A DNA stretch of 64,000 nt. Origin: Trichoplax sp. H2 (Eukaryota; Placozoa; Uniplacotomia; Trichoplacea). Made by a program: the position numbers and the translations under genes. The DNA is taken from the NCBI GenBank assembly GCA_003344405.1, contig NOWV01000235.1:34682-98681 (forward strand), given 5' to 3'. Positions 1-12,360 of this stretch are shown piece after piece (position 1 is the stretch's first letter; each line of letters opens with the position of its first letter). Under the pieces are notes generated by a model. The model did not search any database and was not told where the DNA came from. It saw nothing but the letters and a program-made list of their open reading frames with translations.

Positions 1-1186
1 ACTATGGAAATGCAGTTTGGGGTTGAAATAGATAATCAAATCAATAATCAGTGACTATTAAACTGGTACTATCAATTGTAGATGTTATAAAATGCTAGAA
101 TATAGCCCCATAAAAATTGATAAGGGTGATTTTTAGCTTTACTTTGCCTTCGGAATAAATTAAACAATTGAAGACCGACAGAAATATTAATGGAAAGTAT
201 CATCATTATTTCATGATCGCTAAGGTATAAGTAAATGCCTGAAAACAGAAGCAAGATGATGGAGCTTAGGATAAGGAATATTTCTATTCTTTACTTAACT
301 ATGACTATAATAAAGGTTCAATAAAAATCAGGGGCGTTAAATTTAAATGACTAATATATTTATATTGGTAATATCATTCCAATTCAGTAGAATATAAACT
401 ACGAACGAGTTGCATATAATTATATTTTGCTACTGGCTTTTCATTCCCTTCATGTATAATCATAAAATGGAACGAGGCATTGAAGTAGATAGCTTCCATG
501 TAAACAGACATTATCTTTATGTTTAATAATAACTACCATTGGATAAAGATAAGAAATATGTATATTTAGAGAAGAGCAGAAAAGTAAATCTTAACTTGAT
601 TAACAAAATGCATTAGACAATAATATTAATAAAACTAATTTCACTGATTTTTCTATTGAAAAACGGGAAGCGTATGTTGTAGCCATTGTAGTTACAACTT
701 CAATATAATGAAGATGCATTAGTTATGTTTTTTGACTAAATTACTGTATGGATTATGAATCATGTTGAACATGACATATAACTAACATTAGTATAAACTA
801 AATATTACTTTTGAAACGATTCCATCCTTAAAAAAATAACCATTATACCGTAATTATAATGCAAATTGGAGGAAGAAAGAAAATGAAGAACAAGTAAAAT
901 AATACAGACCATGAGTCAAAAACTAAAAATAGAATATACATGTATATTTATATACAGGCAAGAGGGATACTTAGATCTTTGAATAATTTCTAGTTAATAC
1001 GTGCTTTCATCGATGACACACATCAAATACATTCGATACAAGACCATTTTACTAATGTTACGTTGATCACGTTGTTCACTTGCACATTATTCTTAAATAC
1101 GGAACATGATTAATCACAATCACATAGTAAAAAACTACTATAAGTTTAAGTTAGCTATGATATATGGTTGGTGATGCATGATTTTT
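1..1186. other. Non-coding, A/T-rich, downstream of the first receptor gene
   Basis: I see no coding region or RNA gene here. The stretch is A/T-rich with frequent stops in all frames. It includes the 3' flank of the minus-strand receptor gene, so the receptor's 3' UTR probably lies in its right-hand part. I saw no convincing poly(A) signal placement. Confidence 0.5.
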
Positions 1187-2506
1187 TTAAACATACGCTG
1201 CTGTGGGCGATAAAGCCAACCCGCGAAGGTCTATTTCACTAGGCGATAAATACACAGCTTCAGTAGACGGTGTAAGGAATGATGATAGACGAGGATGATG
1301 ATGATAACCGTTATGAATTGTTGATGGTTTATGGCGGTTGAGAGCTTTTTTGCTTGAAAAGCGCGAGAAAGATTTACTCTTACTGCTCGATCGAAAAGCT
1401 ATGATAGAATGATTTGTTGATTTCTGCATAATTGATGAATTAGCTTTTTCAGAGGGTAATAAAGGCCAATGTAAGATCTTATATAACCTTGCTTTAAATT
1501 GCTTATTCAACATGGCATAAATGATTGGATTAATTGCAGCGTTGGCGTAAGCTATATAACGAACAACGATAGCCATAATTTTAATATCAGCTATGGGTAA
1601 AGTGACTAACTGGCATGCAAATAACACCCGTGTCACTTCTTTGGGCGTCAAACATAGGATATAAATGATGACAATTGTAATAACCATAACCAGAACATGA
1701 TGTTTAGTTTTATCTAAACGTTGATTATGAGTTGCTCCTCCAACGATGGAACCTGATCGCCGGACTATCATGGTTATCTGGACATTAGTGAAAATCATCA
1801 CTATTAACGGTATGATAAAACCAATGAAGGTAATGCAAATCATGTAGATCATATAATTACGACTACTTCCAAATCGATCAAGATCAGGCCATCGACGTGT
1901 GCAAAGAGTCATAGTGCTAGAGAAACTTTTAACTTCCATATAAATAAATTCAGGTATAACTAGAATGAAAGCACATAACCATAAGATAATGATAATAAAG
2001 GCCGTCCAAAAATCATTTAAGCGCCGTTTTAATGGGTGTTTGACGGCCATATAGCGATCCAAACTAATGGCCACTAATATAAAACTCATGATGTAGACAC
2101 TAGCTGCTGCAACACTTTGCGATAACTTACACATGGTCTGGCCCATAGTGTAATGTAAATTATCTTGCATAATCTCTGTAATTATAACGATTGGTATATT
2201 GAAGCATAGTATAATTAGATCGACTAACATTAAATTCATTAAGTAATAATTGGTTGGATTTTTTAAAGATGGCGTTGCCAGATAGATTATTAAAACCAAA
2301 CTATTAGCAATTAATCCAACAACAAATAAAATACAACATAGCACCAACTGGATGATATGAGCTATAGATAAATTATAGTAGAATGGATGTAAGGATGGGA
2401 TTATGGTCGTTGGTAAGTTAGTTGAGTTATAACCACTGGTGTGATTAATGGCTACTTCGGTTGTAATATTTAGTATGATTGAATCGCTGCTTGTCATTAG
2501 ATCCAT
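1187..2506 (-). CDS. Class A (rhodopsin-like) GPCR, neuropeptide-receptor type, single exon
   Basis: This is a seven-transmembrane receptor of the plasma membrane, 439 aa, encoded without introns. The N-terminus (about 48 aa) carries sequons at N13, N21, N27 and N45. TM1 has the conserved Asn (GLIANS, about 67), TM2 the Asp (NLMLVD, 96), and a Cys126/Cys202 pair could bridge TM3 to extracellular loop 2. DRY is at 150-152, the TM4 Trp at 176, the TM5 Pro at 233 and NPIIY at 326-330. TM6 reads CLTP (285-288), so the usual Trp of CWxP is a Leu. The tail is Ser/Lys-rich and ends in AAYV. It is paralogous to the receptor at 20664-22244, sharing TNYY, LVDLII, ITE-x-M, Y-x-MG-x-x-MCK and LVAISLDRY. 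The family suggests a peptide ligand, but the ligand cannot be read from the sequence. The start is the first Met before the glycosylated N-terminus. Confidence 0.93.
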   Translation of the reverse strand: MDLMTSSDSIILNITTEVAINHTSGYNSTNLPTTIIPSLHPFYYNLSIAHIIQLVLCCILFVVGLIANSLVLIIYLATPSLKNPTNYYLMNLMLVDLIILCFNIPIVIITEIMQDNLHYTMGQTMCKLSQSVAAASVYIMSFILVAISLDRYMAVKHPLKRRLNDFWTAFIIIILWLCAFILVIPEFIYMEVKSFSSTMTLCTRRWPDLDRFGSSRNYMIYMICITFIGFIIPLIVMIFTNVQITMIVRRSGSIVGGATHNQRLDKTKHHVLVMVITIVIIYILCLTPKEVTRVLFACQLVTLPIADIKIMAIVVRYIAYANAAINPIIYAMLNKQFKARLYKILHWPLLPSEKANSSIMQKSTNHSIIAFRSSSKSKSFSRFSSKKALNRHKPSTIHNGYHHHPRLSSFLTPSTEAVYLSPSEIDLRGLALSPTAAYV

Positions 2507-5500
2507 CTCTAGAGGAAATAGAATGACTTGATTGCAATAAATATCACAATAAAAAAAAATTAATCGATTATAGTACTGCTTTTAAGTAGTTATTTCTTGG
2601 CTGTCAATGTAATTAGTCAGATCAATGTTAGTGCCGGGTAAATATGTGTATAAAAATGCTGAAATACAGTAGATTAGGTGATATAATATTTTAATAATAG
2701 TACTGTAGAAAATGATCTATTTTTAACGCTAATTCGATTTAGTTTTGTACTTTTAATTTTAATTAACGCTAAATAATATTAATAGCCAAAGATTATTGAA
2801 GGGAATGAAATGGTAAGGTAGAATAAATGACGCTGGACGTAAATTTTCAACGCAGAACTTAATTAGTTAAAGAAAATAGATATGATGGCAATGAGATCTT
2901 TGTGCCTCCTGTTGATGTCTTGGACAAGATTTATCTGGCTTGTGTGTGTTATTAAATTTCTAGACCAAAACCTTGAAATATGTGACTTGGTTAGTTACCA
3001 TAAAAATTCCAAGTTTTAATATTATTATTTTGTTGTTGTTGTTGTTCTTCTCGCCTTCGATGTTATTCTCGATTCACGAGATCAATGAAACTGGAAAGAT
3101 AAACTTTATGACAGGCTTAGTTTTACCTGTAAAGAAGAAATTATCATGCTGTCCATTACTACAATTTAACAATAATATATGAATAATGTCCCTGTGTAAC
3201 ACTTATCATCAACCATTTTTAAGTTACCTCTTACTAATTGGATCGAACTTTCAGACTTGGTCGATATGATTAACAAGCAGATACTGACTTCATAGAATAT
3301 TTTTCTTCTCTTTTCAATCTTAACTTAACCTCTCTTATAGAGTATACCTTTCCTAAAATGATAATTAATTGATAAGATGACAGTTACGATATCAACCTGA
3401 GTGAGTGAGAAGAAAACCAGCATACGTTCAATTTACAAGAGACAAATAATAGTGATTGAGAGTAAAAAATGACTTGATAGATGGATGAATGAGTAATTTA
3501 TAACCTGGATCAATACTAAAAAATAGAATGAATTCAACTGAGTATTAGATTGAGAGAATTGAATAGTAGTTAGAATTAAAATCAGACGTCAATTTGACGT
3601 GGGCTGATCCACGTTAGTTTTACTCCTTTGGTCTATTTTTCAGACTCTTTTGCACTCGCTACCTTCATGATAATGAAGAATAAAGTGAACATAGAAGAAA
3701 AAAACCAATTTATTCATAGACAATAACCTTTACTATTCTTTAAATCATGACTGGTAAACAGAATTATCTTTCAATCGCATATGAATAGAACAATGCTAGT
3801 TAGGGTTATACTATTGATGTGCTCTAACAATGTGTTGGTCTAGCATTGTGTCGAGGATAAGATAAACTAGAATGATGATGAGGTTATATATTAATGCTCA
3901 AATGCGAGGTAATCTTAATTTAACCATCATTTGAATATTGAAGCTTCGATGATGATTAGCTAAGGGTGATGAAGGATGATATGATAGCTAATATATTAAT
4001 CGAGGACAATAGTATTCCAATGATATGAAAATAGAAACTTATTTCGCTCTGAGTTATCGATTTAATAAAGTCATGATTACCTAAGTCAATAAGACGCAAG
4101 GAATTGAATAGATTATGAATAGGTTATAAGATGATCAGACATCTGCATAGATATTAATTTGCTCCTATTGTATTAACTGTTCATAGTTTTAGATAAAGTG
4201 ATGATTAAATCAAATATTAAAATGATAGGATATATAAATTTAGACTTTCAAACTTGTTTATCCATAGCAACCTGATTAAAGCTAACCACCGCAGGTGTTG
4301 TTCAATATTAATGGTATAGATCTTATTAGTAGTAAATTGATTCAATATTGTTATCAAATCAAATCCATGTTAATATTAGCTCACCTTCTTAACAGAAAAT
4401 CAAAGCAGTGATCTTACGTTTGGAAAAGAATAGGTGGTAATTAAGAAAGAAAAAATTATTGGTTCTGTTTTGATTATTACTCACGTTGAAACGATTACTC
4501 TATCATTATGTCAATAATGAATACTTAACTTTATGCTTCACTATGGTAACTACTGGTGTAGGATATATCGCAAAATTAATTATTAAAATCTTTAAATTCT
4601 ATTCTATTTGGTCGACTATTTAGCCATAATTAAAACTAGAGAGTAGAATAAATTATTGAGTACTGTCACAAACCAATTTCGTGACAAGGATAACGTAAAA
4701 TAAATCTCTAAATTACTATAGTCTCCGGGATTCAGTATCCCTTGACTACCTTACAAGAATTTAGACGCCTTTGATTCTATGTTAAACTCAACTAGACAAT
4801 TGAGAACTGCTTTATTCAACTATCTGACGGGCTTGTATACCCTTCTACAGCAGCTAACATTCACAAGTCATCTTATAAAAATACTTAGGTGAGAACATCT
4901 ACTAACTAATTTTTCACGGTCTGACTACAATACGTCCATTCACAGAATCATTTCAGTGCACATTACAGCACAGCATTAAATTTACTATAACACATTTATA
5001 ATTAGAGTAATTCCTACTGTAAGTAACTAGTTGTAATATATTATCACTATATTATATTAACCAAATTTAGATGGCTATTTCTTCACGGTAGTTCGTACCG
5101 TGACAAGTACAAACTACTATGACTTAAAAAATATCAAATTTGCACATATAGCTTTAAAGAATATCTCTATATCATATTTTAAGCGTAGATAAAAAGAGGT
5201 AATAATAACCTATAGGAAGCTTTGGTATTTGTAAAATATGTGAGATATTTTAATGCAATTGCATAACTAAGCATTACTTCTATAATGCAGAAATTAAAAA
5301 TTAAATCAATATTTTGTATTGTAATGCAGAAGACTAGTGACGTTGAGATACGATATGAAACATTACCGTAGAATTTTATTGTGATACAATATAATAGCCT
5401 AATTAGGGATAAATCATAAATTGTATAACATTTTAAATCAAGTCAATACGCTCACAATATAATAGTGATCAATCTAATGAGTACGAAATAAGAATTATAA

Positions 5501-8500
5501 GCTGCTAATATATATATTATCAGTCACGAAAGGGAATAAGGGTTTATCAATATCTTATAATCAGATAGTATAGAGGCCATTCAGATTAACCGGTAACGGA
5601 ATAGATATGGGAACGTTAGCATGTGGCATATTTATGAAATGTTTAAAATATAATTTCATTGCATACAATCGAGAATAGTAGTAGAATTAAAGCTACTTTA
5701 AAATCAATTAAATTAAATTTCGATCATTAAATTGCCTTACTTTAAATAGACTACATTGCATAATAATAAATATATATTTTGTAATAATACTTTAAGTTAG
5801 ATCTTTGATATGGCAGATTACTAATATTAATTTTTATATGTGTAGAGAAATAGAACAAAACCGCAATCTAACTGATTAAATTCCAGAAATAGAAATTCTA
5901 GCCTTGCTTCCATTATTCTGATGACGCGCATGATCTTATGCAATAAAAAGCTTGCATGAGCAAATTAAGTCATTTCACGAATGGCGCCCTTCGCCTAAAA
6001 TGGCAGTTTATGGCAATTACTACATATCCAACTAGATTTGCTCTTAATTCTAAGCAATGGTCATGCCATTTCTCTGATACTAAAATTACCGATCTCATTT
6101 TATATCCAAGAAATCTCATTTTGCTAAATTTATCTAAGACGCTCTAATTGAATGATTTTATCGTTGTTATTAATTGTAACTATTTTGGCCTTTGTCTTAG
6201 CATCAGTGGCAATGCTACTAGTATAACTCATACTACTAATTTAACACGATGACTATTGTTGGGATATACCATACTGTTAAATATGCGTAAATGATCATAC
6301 TACATTCAGTATAGCCTAACTATTTTTACGTCTTGTTGTTTTTAAAAATACAATCATTTGTTATTCTTGACTATGATTCAACTGCTCTTAATTGTTACTC
6401 GGGTCAATAAGCTTTCTCTTCGTAAAACAATAATTTTATTGTAAAATATCTTAATTGTAATCATCTTTATCAATAACAAATACTGTAGCTATTGAACAGC
6501 CTATACGGATCGTAGTAAATGTTGTTGCCCTTGTTGATAGCAATGGAAGTGCCTTAAGCTAAAGTAAATCTCCTACTTCTTTCCCTAATTTTGATTGCTA
6601 TAGAAATTGTTAATAGGAAAATCAAGAATGAAATTATTAAGATAGTTAATTATTTATAAAAGACAACCGCCAAGCAATATTTGCTCATATTACATCCTAA
6701 GATACAACGAAGACAATGAAAGGATGGATGACTTATTTTTATACTAATGGTTAGTAATTTCACATTTTGAAGTACTTTCTAAATTTATTTTTGATGCATC
6801 ATTGCTCTAATTATTCGTAAAGAAGTTGATATAAAGTGTGTCGATTTAATCTGACTATTTATTATTAATGCAAGTCTTATGATCTAGTTATAGTTAATGC
6901 TGACTTAAATATATTGATATTACCATGAGGCAATAAATGGCAAATAAACGCCAAACTATGCATTTTCTTCTTACCAGGCAGAATTATATTATAAATAATC
7001 ACTAATGTAACTAGATAAAAATATGATATATAATTTAAGTTGTGCATAGTTTCCATTTCTGAAGAAAACTGCTATCCATTCATCACTTGATTTTTTTTAT
7101 CCTATTTAAGCTGGATACGTAGTAAATTATATCATATGTTTTTTTTAAATGTCAGCCATTCGATTGGGAATAACTTAATGATTCAAATAACAGTATGATA
7201 TAGATGTGGTCGTATAGCTGATTACAGAAAACTGTCATTATAGCTCTGACGGGTTTTTAAATGGATGATAACGAGTTGATATGGTCATTGGTCTATTATT
7301 CTTGAACTATAATTGTGTAATGTTGCCAACAATAATTTTGTTGCAGCTCTTCTGACATCAATAGGGGATAGTTTTGATAGAGGGTAATGATTGCTAAAGG
7401 ACATCTACTACAATAGTTACGTACAACATTATTATTTTTTCCAACAATTCGTTTTATTTTATTTGAAGAGCTCCCTTGGACTAACTATGACTTAATTTTA
7501 GCTTATACCGGTATTTTACGTTTATGAAGAAGAAATAATAATAATATTACGATACTATTTAACTGCCATAGCTAGGATATCAGCTAGTATTATTCAATCA
7601 AAAGTATTTGCCTAGATTGATATTAGAAAGTCATCGGATAGCATCCATTTATCTCAAACTATCGCGAATCTTCTATTGTTCTTAAAGGATTATCAAGTTG
7701 TCATTTTCTTCGAGAGAAATAATTCGGAAATATTTAACAGTAATTATTGAAAATCGTTAAAAAATGGGAGTAGGCTATAGTGAAATGGTCGTTCTTGCTT
7801 TCGCAGTTATTAAGAGATCATCAAGTTATTGAATCTGATGAGATTAGTAAAGATCATTTTATAGCTGTAATTTAAATCACTATTGATAACGGAATGGTTA
7901 CCGAATATTTTGTCAGTATTATTAATGATAATAACCGTAGAAATAAGTCATTTGATAAAATTAAAAAGCCTTAATACAGAGTATTAGTTTAAATTGGTCT
8001 AAAGATGAAGATGAATAGTACCTAATTAATGGTTACAGTTTCTTCCCTTTTATTTGTATTAGTCTGAGATTACACTGGAAATTATTTGCTCTTCCGCACG
8101 ACAGAAGATGTAAGCATAATTTATTACTTATATTATTAATTGATAACTTTCAGGGTTATTGCCATTGATGCACTTTTAAGTAACTAATGATTGCTTAATA
8201 ATTAGTTCTATTAAGCTCCATCGCTTATTGATACTAAAAATATTCTCATCAATTTACTAGTTGTACTGGAGATGACTATTTTTATTTGACAATAACTCTT
8301 TTACAGTATGAAGCACTTGAAAAGAATGACATTTCTTTACAAATTCGAATGGAGAAGTTTGCATATTTGATTTACAAATCGTTATTATCATGCTATGCAT
8401 TTGTTTATCAACTTCTTTATTGAGTTATCAATATCCTTATTTGTCAAGAGGACTATAGTTAAGAACGACAATTTTGTTACTTTCAAGCTCTACATGATTG

Positions 8501-10540
8501 AAAGATATGACGCATATTTTTAAGCTTATTGACTCGTAATTGAAGTACAAGTGTATTATTTCATTATTTGGTTGTTTACTCTCTTGAGGGCAAGCATAAT
8601 TATTGCACTAAAATTGTAGCTAACATCCTTGGACTTACCCGTATCATGACAGAGTTCATTATCATAAAATGAACGAATTGAAGAGAAAAACAAACATGTC
8701 ATAGAATTTATTTGCTTTTGTTTAGTGTTGATACGGCAAAAATACACGTTATGTATAATATGAAAACAATGAATTTGATATTATATTAAATTAGTAGCAT
8801 ATTGAATGAAATGATGACAGTTATTTGGCAATGTTAATATTGATAGAAGCAGCGCTGAGATGTTAGATGATAATTTTCAGTTTAGTCGATGTGATAAGAA
8901 TCGGATAGAAACAGAAGGAAGTTGTTGCACAAAGTCTCTAATGATTTCGAGGAATGATGGCCACTGGATGATAACATAGGCGTAATGAGCATGTACATGT
9001 TTATTATTGTCAGTAAATAATCCATAAGACATTGTCAATACTGCAATAGGAAATGATAGATTATTTCTATGAATTTTTATCAAGTATCGGTATTATGAGA
9101 GGGTGAAGGGTGATTCTATTTCTCTATTTTCTTAGTTTTATCGAAAACAGATGATATTGAATAAATGGTTACTAGTGAGTTACAGGTTAAAAATATTGAG
9201 CTGATTGTGAGGTATCAGAAGTGATCAATATCAATCTCGGATGTAACAGGTTATCACTTTTGTGTTAGATTTTGCCATTATATAAATATATACCTGTATT
9301 TTAAAGTTGAAAAGCACTGCGTTCTAAGTATACGCGAAAAAATATAATCCTTCTCAAAATATTCGAAATTTCCTAAGATTTGATCTAGCTAAGATTGATG
9401 AACGGTTGCTACAATTTGACATTTGTAACAAGGAAATAAATACTATGAAAAAGCATCAGCAGACACTAAGGCATCATTGAAGAAATATCCACTCCTACAC
9501 CTAAAAATTTATTTTTCCCTTCCGTGTTGCAATGCAATTTAGGGTGGATCATAGCAATTGCTATTTATACAAATGATATACATGCAAGTATATCTGTAAC
9601 AATGTACACGTCCACGATAATCTAGTGTTTATTTTATAATAGATGAGGTCAAATAGTGTACATTATTTCGCCATTGGATTGCTTTTTTTCAACAGACGTT
9701 CTGTACTATTGTCAATAGCGATTACAACAGGAACATTGACATTACAAGCTTAAAACTCCTTCTACGGCATGTTGCTTTAGCCATATCATGACATAGATCA
9801 GAATTTGACAAATTTAAAAAAAATTCGCCAATTGTTTGAAATCCGCATCGATTTCTGCCAGCATCGTGACAGAATCATTACCCAAAACTATTCTGAGTCG
9901 CAATTTGCCAAGAAGAAATCGGAACCTGTCCATCCAATTAATTGCACTGTTTTTCTTTTAGCTACTACTACTACCATTACAGTCACAATCTATCTTATAT
10001 AGGCAACATTTATAAACCATTGATTTGATTTGTTAAGGCAGACTATTTATAACCTAATGTTCGTCATGGATGTAATTGTACGAGTTCTAAATAGACGGTA
10101 TATTTATTCCTATCATCAACAAAATAAATGACTTCTTTAATGCTGTAACCTGTATAGCGCAAACTAAGGTCGATAAACTGTGGAAGACTAGTCTTGTAAA
10201 GTAAACTACCAGACTTCATTTTACTCTCTACTTGTAAATAAAACGATGCTCAAAGTGTTTGTAGGTAAGCTCTAGTTCTAATTAATAGATTACATAGATC
10301 GCATCGACTTTAACATTAGTTAGACAGGCAGTGATTGACAAGTCCATCCAGGTGTAATATCGATTTGTTCTCACAGAGCGATAAATAACACAAAGTGTTT
10401 AAGAAAAGTGATTGCAAAGTACATACAGTACAAGGCTTCCTTTGTTGACAGCTACCATTTTGAGAAAACAATCGCTATTCCTTAATTAGATTGATTAATT
10501 AGCTAGAGAACATCGCGCCACTGTTGTACTGATACAGTAC
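2507..10540. other. Long non-coding stretch between the two receptor genes (left part)
   Basis: I found no supported gene. The few open frames (60-70 codons) lack recognisable domains, have low-complexity A/T-driven composition and show no clear splice partners. A short (TTG)n run lies at about 3029-3046. The 5' region of the minus-strand receptor lies just right of 2506. Confidence 0.5.
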
Positions 10541-10564
10541 GGTACAGTACGGCCATTGAGTGCG

Positions 10565-10599
10565 GTAACGGTACGGTACAACTGGTACCGTACCGTTAC
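10565..10599. repeat. Perfect inverted repeat, 15-bp arms, GTAC-rich
   Basis: The arms GTAACGGTACGGTAC (10565-10579) and GTACCGTACCGTTAC (10585-10599) are exact reverse complements around a 5-nt loop. The hairpin is G/C-rich in an A/T-rich setting. It directly abuts a 48-bp direct duplication and the satellite array to its right, and a run of further GTAC words lies just left (about 10543-10553). It could be the end of a degraded mobile element or the edge of the array. No transposase is seen. Confidence 0.85.
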
Positions 10600-10688
10600 G
10601 ATCAATGATGCCCCACGGGATCTTGACGGTCTAGTTCGGACCGTTACGATCAATGATGTCCCACGAGATCTTGACGGTCTAGTTCGGA
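10593..10688 (+). repeat. 48-bp direct tandem duplication
   Basis: Two adjacent 48-bp units (10593-10640 and 10641-10688) begin CCGTTACGATCAATGATG and end GGTCTAGTTCGGA. They differ at two positions (CCCC/TCCC and GGG/GAG). The first unit starts inside the right arm of the hairpin. A shortened third start (CACCGTCAATGATT) follows at about 10691. Confidence 0.9.
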
Positions 10689-10689
10689 C

Positions 10690-12360
10690 CCACCGTCAAT
10701 GATTAGCTTGTAAGAGTGGCTGTGATAGATTGAAGTATTTGCTATTAGTAATTATTGATAATTTGAATTATTCGTAATTCAATTGCGATATCGGCTAAAT
10801 TAGCAGTTAACACAGTCAAAGTGTCGCACAGTGATAAATATCACAAGTTAGTATTAGCTATAAATTAAAGTAATTGCTATTGCTAATTAATGATAATTTG
10901 ATTTGGATATCCATTAAAGTAGGAATTGATAAACGAAGTAGGATAACTGCAGTGCCGTGCAATGACATATCACTAGCATATTTGCACCTGTAATAATTAA
11001 CTTTTAACAGCGCATGCCATAAAATAAAGTAATTGCTATTTTTAATTATTTGTAATTCAATTTCGATATCAGCTAAATTAGCAATTTAATTAAGAAGGTA
11101 TAACAGTCAAAATGTCTGTCGCACGGTGATATACATCATAAGTTAGTATTTGCGATAAATTAAAATAGTTCCTGTTGCTATTTATTAGTGATTTGAATTG
11201 GATATCCACTAAAGTAGAAGTTAATAAATCAAGTAGGATAACTGCAGTGCCGTAAAGCGACTTATCACTAGCATATTTGCATCGATAATAAATAACTATT
11301 AGCAGTGCATACGATAAATTAAAGAATTTACTATTTCTAATTATTCGTAATTTAAATTCGATAACAAATAAATTAGGAGTTAAGAAGAAATGTATGACAA
11401 TCAAAGTGTCACACATTAATATATATCACAAGTTATTGTTCAAGATAAATTGAAGTATTAAGCATTACCATTTTTATATCGAATTTGAATTTGATATTGC
11501 CTAATTAGGAGTCAATAAGCAAAGTAGGATAACTGCAATGCTATACAGCGACAAATCACAATCATTTTTGGATATGTAATAGTTGACTTTCATAAGTTTT
11601 TAGAGTATACGTATATCATGCATTGAAAAATATTTACTATTTCGAATTATTCGTAACTTAAATTCAATATCGGCTGAATCAGGACTTAGTAATTAATTTA
11701 TGACAGTCAAAGTGCCATACAGTAATACGCATCACAAGTTAGTACTTACGATGATATAAAGTATTTGCTATTTCTTGAATTGATCTGAATGTGATATCGA
11801 CTAAAGTAGGCGTTAATAAGCAAAGTATGATCGTCAATGTGCCTTAAGTGATACTAGTGCAAACTCCCGTCGCTTTGCTGACGGTTTACGATAATGTGCT
11901 CATTTAACAGATAGTATTACCATTTGATAGACCTGTCAGAGGTTCAATAACTTTATACCGTGTATTATTCGTAATTTCAACTCGACATCGACTAAATTAG
12001 TAATTTAATACGTATGCTAGGATAGAAGCATAGTACGGTGACATATCCCAAGTTACATCAAATCTACATGCTCTTTAACTTTTAAGAATAAATACGGTAA
12101 ATTATTAAAGTATTTGCTCGTTCTAATTATTTCGCAATTTGAATTGCACATTAACTAAATTGGAGTTAATAAGCAAAGTAGGTGTACTTTATTAAGTTGT
12201 ACAGTTCTACACGCCACACTATCACTGTATTCTCTGAAACATAAGTGGTGTAATTAGCTGAAATCATTAACATAAGACAGCCGACATGTAGCTTTGTGAT
12301 ATATCATGAGTTACAGCATATTTGCATCGACAACTAATAACTTTCAATAGCTGGATTGAG
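10690..12360. repeat. Degenerate dimeric satellite-like array, about 292-bp higher-order unit
   Basis: Two related monomer types alternate. Type a carries a variant of ACAGTCAAAGTGTCGCACAG followed by ATCACAAGTTAGT. Type b carries GTAGGATAACTGCAGTGCCG followed by ATCACTAGCATATTTGCA. Type a recurs with its ATCACAAG-like core near 10842, 11135, 11425, 11731 and 12045. Type b recurs near 10969, 11263, 11555, 11850 and 12304. Same-type spacing is about 290-306 bp until the last, more diverged copies, so the mean monomer is about 146 bp. Both types share the TTGCTATT...TAATTAT...GATAT(C)...CTAAA backbone, so the unit looks like a dimer of diverged monomers. Divergence rises to the right. The only open frame inside (minus strand, 108 codons, 11090-11416) is repeat sequence and not a gene. 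Confidence 0.82.

Noticed and set aside
11090-11416. Minus-strand open frame of 108 codons
   Set aside because: It lies wholly inside the satellite array and is a translation of repeat units.
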